Shown one piece after another: positions 19,666 through 28,037 of a DNA stretch of 64,000 nt. The stretch's first letter is position 1. The number at the start of each line of letters is the position of its first letter. The notes under the pieces were generated by a model that had not been told where the DNA came from, ran no database searches, and saw nothing but the letters and a program-made list of their open reading frames with translations. Origin of the DNA: Mycobacterium sp. AZCC_0083 (GTDB lineage Bacteria > Actinomycetota > Actinomycetes > Mycobacteriales > Mycobacteriaceae); assembly GCF_014202335.1 (NCBI RefSeq), contig NZ_JACHGP010000001.1, positions 605,804 to 669,803 on the forward strand. Reading direction: 5' to 3'. The position numbers and the translations under genes are program-made.

Positions 19666-20277
19666 ATGGCACAGACTCCCTGGAACCCCGACACAACGGC
19701 CATTGTCTGCGTGGAATGCCAGAACGGCGTCCTCGGGCCGGAATCGGTGTTGCCCGCGTTGGCCACCGACAGTGCCGATCTGGTGGGCAATGTGCGTCGA
19801 CTGCTCGATGCCGCGCGCAAGTTCGGCGCGCGGGTGGTGCACGCCACCTACGAGGGAAGCCTCGGTGGCCGACCGACGGGAACGGCACGGCTGTGGCGCG
19901 CTTTGGGACCGGCCACCGCCCACTGGGCGCCGGGGGTCGCCGCGACTGCCGTCGTTCCCCAGCTGCTCGGGCCGGGCGACATCGTGCTGCCGCGCCATCA
20001 CGGGCTGTTCCCCACCCTGGATTCGGAGTTGCTGCCGGTACTCAAGGGCTTCGGCGTGAGTACCGTCGTCCTCGCCGGGGTATCGCTGAACCTGGCCATC
20101 ACCCATACCGCAGGGCACACCACCCAGGCCGGCTTCGAGCTCGTCGTTCCCCGCGACGCCGTCGGCGGCACTCCTGCCGAGTACGCCGAACAAGTGCTCA
20201 ACAACACCATTGCCGTGCTCGGCAGGCTGGCCACCGTCGACCAACTGATCAGCGAATGGGACACCGCCACTGCGTAG
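19666..20277 (+). CDS. Isochorismatase-fold (cysteine hydrolase family) protein, catalytic triad missing
   Basis: 203 residues from ATG; a TTG 18 bases upstream is in frame but lies at the edge of the operator. The fold signature is recognisable: a buried strand TAIVCVECQN at the N-terminus, V-V-L-A-G-V-S-L-N-L-A, and a C-terminal V-V-P-R-D-A. The usual Asp of V-D-x-Q is Glu, the active-site Lys is not seen (LPRHHG), and the nucleophilic Cys of the G-V-x-T-D-x-C motif is Ala. Family members are amidases or isochorismatases; this one is probably non-hydrolytic. It is convergent with the mce operon. Confidence 0.8.
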   Translation: MAQTPWNPDTTAIVCVECQNGVLGPESVLPALATDSADLVGNVRRLLDAARKFGARVVHATYEGSLGGRPTGTARLWRALGPATAHWAPGVAATAVVPQLLGPGDIVLPRHHGLFPTLDSELLPVLKGFGVSTVVLAGVSLNLAITHTAGHTTQAGFELVVPRDAVGGTPAEYAEQVLNNTIAVLGRLATVDQLISEWDTATA

Positions 20278-20286
20278 TTCGCCGCG

Positions 20287-20307
20287 CGCCGTTGAGTTCA
20301 GACGGCG
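20287..20307. terminator. Possible bidirectional hairpin between convergent genes
   Basis: CGCCGT pairs with ACGGCG across nine bases. It overlaps the stop codon of the last mce-operon gene and lies 10 bases after the isochorismatase-fold gene. The stem is short, so support is weak. Confidence 0.3.
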
Positions 20308-20843
20308 TCGAATCCTGAGACCAGCCAACGGTCGCCGACCCGGTCCATGGTCACCTTCATGCTGGACTGGCTACTCGTGGGTCTTTCCTTGCCCACCGTT
20401 ACGGCCTGGTTGACGAACACCAGCACCACCGCATGGTTCGGCTCCGCCGACACCGACGTAGCCGCCGGGATCGTCACCGTAGCGGAGATCTGCTGCTGCC
20501 TGGCGCCGGGTATGACGACCCTCTCGATCAGGTCGGTGTAGGAATCACGGAACGCGCCGGTGGTCCTATCGCGGGCCGCGGTCAGGTCGTGTTCGACGGT
20601 GTCTGGCTTGTAGGTCAGTAGCGCAACAGTGGAATCCCTTGCAGCCTGTACTGATTCGGCTGCGACGAACTCGGAGGTCCGCACCGACGAGTCCTGCCAC
20701 TTCATGAAACCTGCGGTCATCGCGAGGATCAGGGTCAGGCCCGGCAGCAGTCCGTACACCAGCACGCGCCGCCAATCAATGCCACGTTCAACGGTTTCCG
20801 CCGGGCCGTCGGCCTCCCCCGCCGTTCCGTCCGGGGTGCTCAC
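20298..20843 (-). CDS. Mce-associated membrane protein
   Basis: 181 residues: a charged, Gly/Glu-rich cytoplasmic N-terminus (1-30), one transmembrane helix (about 31-50, LLPGLTLILAMTAGF), then an extracytoplasmic alpha-beta domain. The pattern E-F-V-A-A-E-S-V-Q-A-A-R-D and a closing V-G-D-R-W-L-V-S-G-F is typical of Mce-associated (Mas) proteins, which stabilise or accompany Mce lipid transporters. The GTG start overlaps the upstream stop by four bases. It is the last gene of the mce operon. Confidence 0.85.
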   Translation of the reverse strand: MSTPDGTAGEADGPAETVERGIDWRRVLVYGLLPGLTLILAMTAGFMKWQDSSVRTSEFVAAESVQAARDSTVALLTYKPDTVEHDLTAARDRTTGAFRDSYTDLIERVVIPGARQQQISATVTIPAATSVSAEPNHAVVLVFVNQAVTVGKERPTSSQSSMKVTMDRVGDRWLVSGFDAV

Positions 20844-21511
20844 GTCACGAACCTGACACTGGAGATCTTGAAATCGTCACCCGACTTCTGCACGGTGAGA
20901 CGCATTCGCCAGGACCGCGGTGGTCCTGCAGGTTTGTCGGCGACGGACGTCGTCACCGACACCGCAACGATGGCTTGTGCCTCGCCTGGCGCGACCGATT
21001 CCAGCCCCGCCGCCATGACAGTGCCCTGCGAGCTCGACTTCTCCTTGGTGACGATGTCCACGAAGGGTTTTGCCCCCTTGGCGAACTCGTCGTGGAGCTG
21101 TCCCGTGGCGGAGTCCAGGATCCGCTTGATGTCGGCGTCGGCGTGCCGGTAGTCGATGCTCGTGATGTCCACGGCGGCCCCGTCGGCGATCCGCAGATAC
21201 AGTTCACGCTCGGCCTTCACCTGCTGGGATCGATGCGCCCGATAGCCGAGCCAACCCGTGAGGGCACCCAGCGCCACGACGCTGACCATCCCGGCGACGA
21301 ACGCGAGCACCAACGGAGTCGGTAAATGGCGTGCCGGCTGGATGCCGTCGGCAGCCGCATCCCCAACGTCCGTTTCACCAACCGCCTCGTCATAATCGGC
21401 GACGTCGTGTGCATCGGTTGGTACGGATTCGTCTGCTGCAGTTTGGACCTCGTCCAAATCGCCGCCCGGCGAACTCAACTCCCGGGTGGCGGAAGCAGCA
21501 TCGACTGCCAT
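20840..21511 (-). CDS. Mce-associated membrane protein
   Basis: 223 residues with an acidic, Asp/Glu/Ala-rich cytoplasmic region (1-65), one membrane helix (about 68-90, LVLAFVAGMVSVVALGAL) and a periplasmic Mas-type domain ending W-R-M-R-L-T-V-Q-K. It overlaps the end of mceF by 37 bases and the next gene by four bases. It is thought to act with the Mce complex in the cell envelope; no enzymatic motif is visible. Confidence 0.85.
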   Translation of the reverse strand: MAVDAASATRELSSPGGDLDEVQTAADESVPTDAHDVADYDEAVGETDVGDAAADGIQPARHLPTPLVLAFVAGMVSVVALGALTGWLGYRAHRSQQVKAERELYLRIADGAAVDITSIDYRHADADIKRILDSATGQLHDEFAKGAKPFVDIVTKEKSSSQGTVMAAGLESVAPGEAQAIVAVSVTTSVADKPAGPPRSWRMRLTVQKSGDDFKISSVRFVT

Positions 21512-22950
21512 GTCTGATCCTTCGAGGCGTCCCTTGCGAGGTTCGATTGGGTATGGACCTTGCCGTCCGGCCCAATGTACTTGCCGGTGGCAGGGTCGTA
21601 CTCCGCCGCCGCGATTCCCGGTGGTGAAGGTGCCGCTGGCGGAGGGACTCCTGCGGCTTCGGCCGCGGCTGCAGGCGTACCGGTACGCGGCTGCGGGACC
21701 GCCTGCCCCGAAAGTGTCGCGTTCGGGTCACCCTTCCAGTTGAAGCCGTCGTTGAGCGGCACGTAGTTCTCGTCGCTCTCGCACATCGCCGCGGTCGGTG
21801 CCCGCTTGCCCGGCTTGGTCTCGCACGGAATGTTGCGTGCGCCGCGGACATTCAGCGTCGAGTCCTGGGGCACCCGGCAGTACATGTCACCATCTGGTGT
21901 GTCGGGATAATCGATCAGGGCGCCTGCCCGTTTCTGCGAGGCAGGCAGGAAACCGGTGCTGCATGTCGGCGGCACGTTGACGTTGAGGTTGAAGCTGAGG
22001 TAGGCACCCTTGTAGTCCGGTTTGGTGTTCCGGTTGGCGATACCGACACCCTGGATCATCTCGGTGCCGGAGGGCAGCAGCACCAGGAGTTGCTCGATGT
22101 CGTTCTGGTAGGTCACCGCCATTTGTCCCACGTTCACCAAGTTTGCAAGCACGATGGGCAGCGTCGGCTGCAGCTTTTCGAAGAGGGCACTGACCTCTTC
22201 GGCGGCCGGGGCCGCATTCTGCAACACACCGCGCACGGCCCCGTCGTTGTCCTTGAGCGATGTGGTGATCGTGGCGAGGTGCGACGCCCACGTCTGCACC
22301 GAATCCGATGTGTCGGTCTGGGTGTCGAGGATGGGACCCACGTTGTCGACCACGTTGGTCAGTTCGTTCAGGTTCGCCTTCGCGTCGATGCCCAGCTGGG
22401 TCGAGCCCTTGATGAAGCGCGAGATCTCGGGCCCCAGACCGCCGAACGCCGTATAGCTCTCGTCGATGGTCGTCTTGAGATCATCACCGGGGATGGCCTC
22501 GAGGCCTCGGTTGGTTGCGTTCAGCAGTTCGTTGATGTCAGGCGGCACCGTGCTGCGGTCACGGGTGATCACGTCATCCTGCTTCAGCGGCGGTGACGTA
22601 CCGTCTCGCGGCAGCAGCGCTACGTACTGCTCACCGACCGCACTCTGGCTGTGCACCTCCGCCTCCAGATTCGACGGAATGTCGATCCCCGACTTGAGCG
22701 CCAACACCGCGTCGACGTTGCCGTTGACGAGCTTGACGGACTTCACCTGTCCGACCTCGGTGCCGCGATAGGTCACGTTGGCACGCTCGTAGAGTCCACC
22801 GGCCTCGGGCAGCTGCAACGTGACGTCGTACATCCCCACGCCGAGCAGCTTCGGAAGCTTCACGTAGCCGAAGGCCATCACCAGCATCGCGCTCAGCGCG
22901 ACGACGACGAAGATCGCAAGCTGGATCCAGATTCGCCTGCTCAGATGCAT
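21475..22950 (-). CDS. mceF: Mce-family protein MceF
   Basis: 491 residues: an N-terminal membrane anchor (about 8-30), an MCE/MlaD domain (about 35-120; typical Y-R-G-T-E-V-G-Q-V and Y-V-A-L-L-P segments), a long helical region to about residue 330, and a Pro/Ala/Gly-rich C-terminal tail. Mce proteins form the periplasmic lipid-binding tunnel of an importer driven by the YrbE permeases and the MceG ATPase, encoded elsewhere. The start is one base after the mceE stop. It overlaps the first Mce-associated gene. Confidence 0.93.
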   Translation of the reverse strand: MHLSRRIWIQLAIFVVVALSAMLVMAFGYVKLPKLLGVGMYDVTLQLPEAGGLYERANVTYRGTEVGQVKSVKLVNGNVDAVLALKSGIDIPSNLEAEVHSQSAVGEQYVALLPRDGTSPPLKQDDVITRDRSTVPPDINELLNATNRGLEAIPGDDLKTTIDESYTAFGGLGPEISRFIKGSTQLGIDAKANLNELTNVVDNVGPILDTQTDTSDSVQTWASHLATITTSLKDNDGAVRGVLQNAAPAAEEVSALFEKLQPTLPIVLANLVNVGQMAVTYQNDIEQLLVLLPSGTEMIQGVGIANRNTKPDYKGAYLSFNLNVNVPPTCSTGFLPASQKRAGALIDYPDTPDGDMYCRVPQDSTLNVRGARNIPCETKPGKRAPTAAMCESDENYVPLNDGFNWKGDPNATLSGQAVPQPRTGTPAAAAEAAGVPPPAAPSPPGIAAAEYDPATGKYIGPDGKVHTQSNLARDASKDQTWQSMLLPPPGS

Positions 22951-22951
22951 A

Positions 22952-24103
22952 TCAGGGTCCCTGGTCGAAGTGGTAGGGCACGGTTAGCGGGTTGCGGGCC
23001 GTGTAGGGGCTCGGCATCTGGCCGATGGTGCGGCCCCACTGCAGTTCCAGCTCGGTCAGTTCGCCCTCGAAACGCGTGCCTGTCAGCAACCCGGCGTCCA
23101 GCCGGCTCAGCGTCAGGTCGATGACGGCGACGAGGTTGGCCGTGTCTCCGCGGAGCCACTTCGTCAGCGTCGGCTTCGGGAACGGGAACGTCGAGTAAAA
23201 GTCCAGTGCGCGGGTCAGCGCTATGCCGGAGTCGGCCAACGACTGCAACACCGGGCCGACATTCTGAAGGTTCTTGACCAGCGCGTCCTTCGACTGATTT
23301 ACCGAGTCAGCAGCCAACGCACTGAATTTCCCTAGCTGATCGAGGGCATCGGCCAGGTTGTTGCGCTGGTCGTTGAGAACAGCCAGTGCGTCGGGAATCG
23401 TCTTCAAAGCCTTGTCCACCACGGGCTTCTGCTCGGCGATCTGGCCGACCAGATTGTTCAAGCTGTCCGAGGCGGCGATGATGTCACCGGTCTGGTCATT
23501 GAGGTAGCTGACGAACTTGTCCAGCTGAGTGATCAGGCTGCGCAGATCGTCTTCCCTGCCGCGGAACGCGGTGCTCAGTGCCTGGGTGATGTCTTGGATG
23601 TTGCCGAGCCCGCCGCCGCTGAGCACCAGCGATACAGACGCCAGCGTCTGCTCCGTACTGGGATAGAACGACCCATCATTCAACGGGATCAGCGCACCGT
23701 CCTTCAGCCTGCCCTCCGGCGCGCCCTTTGGCGGGTTCAACTCCACGTGCAGCGAGCCGAGAAGGCTGGTCTGCCCGACGGCAGCGGTCGTGTTCGCCGG
23801 CAGAACCACGTCGCCGTTGATCGACATCGTCAGAAGCGCGTGCCAGCCCTGCCTCTCGATCTTCGTCACGTTTCCGACCGTGACGTCGCCGACGCGAACC
23901 CGGGAGTTGCGCTCGATGTTGTCGACGTCCGGCAGCTGCGCCTGGATGGTGTAGGAACCCGACCCCTTGCCCTGCGTCCCTGGCAACGGCAGCGAGTTGG
24001 CGCCCTGCCAGTCGCCGCAGCCAGACGCGCCCACCACCAGCAACGCGGTGAGGCCGCTCGACACGATCGCACGAACCACCCGCCGCAGTCGGTCCGACAT
24101 CAT
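22952..24103 (-). CDS. mceE: Mce-family lipoprotein MceE
   Basis: 383 residues. The signal peptide ends in a lipobox, A-S-G-C, with the lipidated Cys at residue 29, as expected for the E-position subunit (LprK type) of mce operons. The MCE domain spans about residues 50-130 (VRVGDVTVGNV; LLGSLHVELNPP) and is followed by a helical region. The start overlaps mceD by four bases. It is anchored on the outer face of the membrane as part of the lipid-transfer tube. Confidence 0.94.
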   Translation of the reverse strand: MMSDRLRRVVRAIVSSGLTALLVVGASGCGDWQGANSLPLPGTQGKGSGSYTIQAQLPDVDNIERNSRVRVGDVTVGNVTKIERQGWHALLTMSINGDVVLPANTTAAVGQTSLLGSLHVELNPPKGAPEGRLKDGALIPLNDGSFYPSTEQTLASVSLVLSGGGLGNIQDITQALSTAFRGREDDLRSLITQLDKFVSYLNDQTGDIIAASDSLNNLVGQIAEQKPVVDKALKTIPDALAVLNDQRNNLADALDQLGKFSALAADSVNQSKDALVKNLQNVGPVLQSLADSGIALTRALDFYSTFPFPKPTLTKWLRGDTANLVAVIDLTLSRLDAGLLTGTRFEGELTELELQWGRTIGQMPSPYTARNPLTVPYHFDQGP

Positions 24104-25509
24104 GCCCCTCCTCCGGGCGGCACCATCAGGCCAGGCAGGCCGGCGGACGGGTCGGTCGACACCGGCGCCGCAGGCGCAAGCTGGTCGACCGGACCGCCGG
24201 GTGGTGGGGGCGTGCTCGGCACGTACGGCGGGTCAGGAGGCGGATTGCCTGCGGGCTCTTGGAATTCGGTGAACGGAGCACCCGCAGGCGGAAGCGTCCC
24301 TCCGGGTCCTGGAGGTGAGCCCGCCGGCGGCGGAATGTAGTCCGGGCGCATCCAGTCTTCGCTGTAGGTGATTTCGTTGGGCCGGGCCTGTGCGCCGACG
24401 AACAGGTTCTCGCCGAGCGGCAGGTAGTTGTACTGCCGGTTCTTGACGATCGGCGCTAGGTACTGCACGCATAGCTTCGAGGACTGCTCAGCTCCCAGTC
24501 GCGATGCGGCCTGAATTGCGCCGCAGATGAATTCGACCGGATTGGCAAATTGGTTGACCGCCAGCGCGCCGGTCAACGCACCCTGCGCCGGCTGATAGAT
24601 GTTCAGGAAGTTCTGGAACGCGTTGGGCGCCACGTGAAGCAGCTGCTTGAGATCTGGGATGCTCTCGTTCAGCGTCGTCGTGATCTTGGTCAGCTCGTCT
24701 GATGTCGTGCCCAATGACTCCTTGTTGTCGGCAACGAAGCTCTGCACGTCGCCGACGACGTCGTTGATCGATGTGATGGCGTTGCCGACCTCATTCGGGC
24801 CGTTCGATAGCGCCCCCGTCACCGAGGCGAGGTTGCCGTTGAGCTCTCGCATCAACTCCCGACTGCTCTCCAAGGCCGAGACCAGGATGGAAATGTTCTT
24901 GATCGTGCTGAACAGGTCTTTGCTGTGGTCGCCAAGGGCCGAGAACGCCTGCGACAGTTTGATGATCGTGTCGCGGATGCTCACGCCTTGCCCGCGGAGA
25001 TTGTCGGCCGCGGTGTGGACGAATGCGCCCAATGTGCTTACCCCACCGGGTGTGGTCGGCTGCAATGTCTCGGCCAGTCGCTTGAGTTGTACGCGGAGGT
25101 CGTCGAACTCCACCGGGACCGCAGTGCGTTCCTGCGGAATCACCGTGTCGTTCTTCATCTCCGGACCGCCGGTGTAGGCGGGTGTGAGCTGGATGGCGCG
25201 CGAGCTGACCAGCGAGGGCGACAGGATGACCGCCTTGGCGTCGGCCGGTATCTGGTATTTGCCTTCCACGTAGAAGGTGATCTTCGCGCGGTCGGGTTGC
25301 GGTTCGATCGTCTCGACCTTGCCGACCGGCACGCCGAGCACCCACACGTTGTCACCTGGGAACAGACCATTGCTGTTCGCGAAGTACCCCACGATCTTGG
25401 TCTTGCCAACAGTGCCCGACGCGCCGTTCACGACGATGACGCCGGCGATCAGCACGACTGCAAGAACCGCCGCCAGGGCAATCCGCGCGATTCGCGAATT
25501 CTTCATCAC
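24100..25509 (-). CDS. mceD: Mce-family protein MceD
   Basis: 469 residues with an N-terminal anchor helix (about 8-28), an MCE domain (about 35-115; VLGVPVGKVETIEP), a helical region to about 310 and an extended C-terminus of about 90 residues very rich in Pro and Gly. The start is GTG (overlapping the mceC stop), immediately followed by an ATG that could also serve. Part of the envelope lipid importer. Confidence 0.93.
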   Translation of the reverse strand: MMKNSRIARIALAAVLAVVLIAGVIVVNGASGTVGKTKIVGYFANSNGLFPGDNVWVLGVPVGKVETIEPQPDRAKITFYVEGKYQIPADAKAVILSPSLVSSRAIQLTPAYTGGPEMKNDTVIPQERTAVPVEFDDLRVQLKRLAETLQPTTPGGVSTLGAFVHTAADNLRGQGVSIRDTIIKLSQAFSALGDHSKDLFSTIKNISILVSALESSRELMRELNGNLASVTGALSNGPNEVGNAITSINDVVGDVQSFVADNKESLGTTSDELTKITTTLNESIPDLKQLLHVAPNAFQNFLNIYQPAQGALTGALAVNQFANPVEFICGAIQAASRLGAEQSSKLCVQYLAPIVKNRQYNYLPLGENLFVGAQARPNEITYSEDWMRPDYIPPPAGSPPGPGGTLPPAGAPFTEFQEPAGNPPPDPPYVPSTPPPPGGPVDQLAPAAPVSTDPSAGLPGLMVPPGGGA

Positions 25510-26969
25510 GGCGTCCCTTCAGCTGGCTGGACAGGGCCGATCGGCGCGGGGTTGTTGGCCCCCGCCGGGCCAGGGGCGGCAGGCCCGACGACCGGCGGGT
25601 CGGACAGCGGTGGCGGCGGGCCCAATTGTTGGGTCACGGGTGGATCCTGTCCTGGCGCAGGCACTTCGATCGGACCGTAGGGGGTCTGGACGTTTTGCAG
25701 ACCAGGCGTCGGTGCCAGCGGCGGCGGGCCTGGCGGGGGGCCGCCGGGCGGCGGCGCGGGTAGCGGTTGGCGGTAGGGGTAGCAACCGGTGGGGCCGGGC
25801 AATGGCAAGCCAGGCGGACCGCACCCCTGATCGCCCGGCTTACCGGTGATCGCGTCAGGGATGGTCATCCGAGGGTCGCCGCCCTGTCCGGTCCGCGGAT
25901 ACGGGATCGGTAGTGCGGGTGTGCCCGGCTGACCGACCTGTGGGTCGTTGCGTTCCGACGGCAGGAGCACATTGGGATCGAGACCGAGGTCGGAGAACGC
26001 CGCGTCGATGAACGGCTGGACGAACTGCCCAGGCAGCAGATTGGTCACGTAGGCCTTGAAGAACGGACCGGAACCGACGGACTCACCGAGCCCAAGCGCG
26101 TACTTGTTCAGGCCCTTCAGAGCTTTCTGGACCTCGGCCTTGCGATTGTTGATAAGGGCCAAGACTCCGTTGAGCTTGTCCAGCGCGGGCTTGAGCGGTT
26201 CGCGGTTCTCGGCGATGAAACCCTTGATCTGCTGGGTCACGGCGGCGATGTTGCCGGAGATCTGATCCAGCGCCGCGCCCTGCGTCTCCAGTTGGGCCAG
26301 CAGCGCATTGGTGTCGCGGATCAGGCTGACCACTTGGTCGCTTCGCTCGCTCAGCACGCCGGTGGCCTTGTTGGCGTTTTCCAGGAGCTTGCGCAGCTCG
26401 GCATCGCGCTTGTCGATGGTCTCGGAGAACCGCGCGACCCCCTCGACGGCGACTCGCAACGCGGGCGGGGTGTCGGCGAACGTTTCTGCCAGCGTCTGCA
26501 GCGAGCTGGAGACCTGGTCGGTGTTGAGGCCACTGATCGTGGCCGTCAGGTCACCGAGGGCGTCCGCGAGCTGATACGCGGGCTTGGTCCGCTCCACGGG
26601 GATGGCGCCGGACTGCTCGCCGTCACCGCGCGGCACGACCTCGAGGTACTTCGAACCCAGCAACGTCTTCGTCTTGACAGAGGCCTCGGTCCGGTCCCCG
26701 ACCCGGACGTCCTTCGCGACGTCGAAGGTGACCAACACCCGCGCGCCGTCGAGTTCGACGCCGGTGACCTTGCCCACCTGGAAACCCGATACCTGGACGG
26801 GTGCACCCGCGGCAAGTCCACTGGCCTCGCTGAAGTAAGCGGAATAATCCTTGCCGTCGTTGAAGAACGGCAGTTTGTCGTAGTTGAGCGCGCCAACAGC
26901 CACGGCAACGGTCAGCCCAACTCCTATGGCGCCGATGATGAATGGGTTGCGCTCCTGAAACGAGATCAT
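25506..26969 (-). CDS. mceC: Mce-family protein MceC
   Basis: 487 residues from the ATG that overlaps the mceB stop by four bases; an upstream extension lies inside mceB and is rejected. There is a membrane anchor (about 8-28), an MCE domain (about 35-115; QVSGFQVGKVTGVELDG and LLGSKYLEVVP), a helical region, and a C-terminal tail of more than 120 residues with long Pro/Gly runs. Subunit of the lipid importer. Confidence 0.93.
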   Translation of the reverse strand: MISFQERNPFIIGAIGVGLTVAVAVGALNYDKLPFFNDGKDYSAYFSEASGLAAGAPVQVSGFQVGKVTGVELDGARVLVTFDVAKDVRVGDRTEASVKTKTLLGSKYLEVVPRGDGEQSGAIPVERTKPAYQLADALGDLTATISGLNTDQVSSSLQTLAETFADTPPALRVAVEGVARFSETIDKRDAELRKLLENANKATGVLSERSDQVVSLIRDTNALLAQLETQGAALDQISGNIAAVTQQIKGFIAENREPLKPALDKLNGVLALINNRKAEVQKALKGLNKYALGLGESVGSGPFFKAYVTNLLPGQFVQPFIDAAFSDLGLDPNVLLPSERNDPQVGQPGTPALPIPYPRTGQGGDPRMTIPDAITGKPGDQGCGPPGLPLPGPTGCYPYRQPLPAPPPGGPPPGPPPLAPTPGLQNVQTPYGPIEVPAPGQDPPVTQQLGPPPPLSDPPVVGPAAPGPAGANNPAPIGPVQPAEGTP

Positions 26970-27994
26970 CGTGGTGTGCACCTGCCCGAGTCCTGGCCTG
27001 CGAGCTTGACGTACACCGGCTGGCCTCCCTTGCCGTTGAGCTTCAACACGACGTCGCACAGGTAGAAGCTGAAGAAGTCGCCGTAGATGCCCTGCCGGTT
27101 GAGCACCTGGTAGGCGTCCGGCAGCGTGGCGAGCAAGTTGTCGAGGAACCCCTTGTCGGACAGCACGTTGCCTGCCGTGCGGTCGGTCTCGGCGACCACC
27201 TTCTTCAGCGGCGGCCGCGCCTGAGCCAACAGGTCGGCCACGCCGCCTGCGGCAGAGTTGGCGTACGCGACCGCATTGCTGATGTCCTGCTTTCGTCCCG
27301 CAAGGCCGCCGACAAGTTCGGAAAGGGAGGTCACCGCCTTGCCGAACTGTTTGTTGTCATCACCGAGCGAACCGAGCACGGTGTTGAGGTTCACGATCAC
27401 TTGCCCGATGAGCTCGTCGCGGTCCGCGAGAGTGCTTGTCAGAGCCCCGGTCTGGTTGAGAAACGAGTTGATGGTCGCGCCCTGCCCCTGGAGTGCCTGG
27501 ATCAGCTGACTGGAAAGGGCATTGACCTGGTCGGGGTCCAGCGCACGGAACAGTGGCCGGAAGCCGCCGATCAGCGCGTCCAAGTCAAGCGCAGGCGACG
27601 TGCGCGTGATCGGGATCGTGGCGCCGGCAGGGAGCGTCTTGGTTTCGCCGACTCCCTCTTCGAGTCCGAGATAACGACCGCCGATCAGGTCCGCGTAGCG
27701 GATGACCGCGCGAGTGCCCTCGGTCAAGACCACGGTGTCGTCGGCCGAGAACTTGACGACGGCGGTGGTGTCGGGTTTGAGATGGATCTCCTTGACCTTG
27801 CCCACCTCAACGCCAGCGATGCGGACGAAGTCGTCGACCTTCAGACTGGACACATTGGTGAACTCGGCACTGAAGGTCCGCTCCGCCTGGAATCGCAGCT
27901 GAGCGAAGATCGCGAACATCGCGAACATCGCGAGTAGACAGGCCGTCACGAAGATGGCGAGGCGCCACAGGGCCCCTCCCAAATTGTCCTTCAC
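26966..27994 (-). CDS. mceB: Mce-family protein MceB
   Basis: 342 residues from GTG, with GAGGAG 12 bases upstream. Anchor helix about 9-32, MCE domain about 38-118 (VRIAGVEVGKVKEIHL; IGGRYLGLEEG), then a helical region and the C-terminal Y-L-C-D-V segment common to MceB proteins, without a Pro-rich tail. It follows mceA after 43 bases, the largest gap in the operon. Confidence 0.93.
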   Translation of the reverse strand: MKDNLGGALWRLAIFVTACLLAMFAMFAIFAQLRFQAERTFSAEFTNVSSLKVDDFVRIAGVEVGKVKEIHLKPDTTAVVKFSADDTVVLTEGTRAVIRYADLIGGRYLGLEEGVGETKTLPAGATIPITRTSPALDLDALIGGFRPLFRALDPDQVNALSSQLIQALQGQGATINSFLNQTGALTSTLADRDELIGQVIVNLNTVLGSLGDDNKQFGKAVTSLSELVGGLAGRKQDISNAVAYANSAAGGVADLLAQARPPLKKVVAETDRTAGNVLSDKGFLDNLLATLPDAYQVLNRQGIYGDFFSFYLCDVVLKLNGKGGQPVYVKLAGQDSGRCTPR

Positions 27995-28037
27995 GGCTGC
28001 GACTCCTCGTGGCTGTTGGTCATGGATGGTTCGACGG

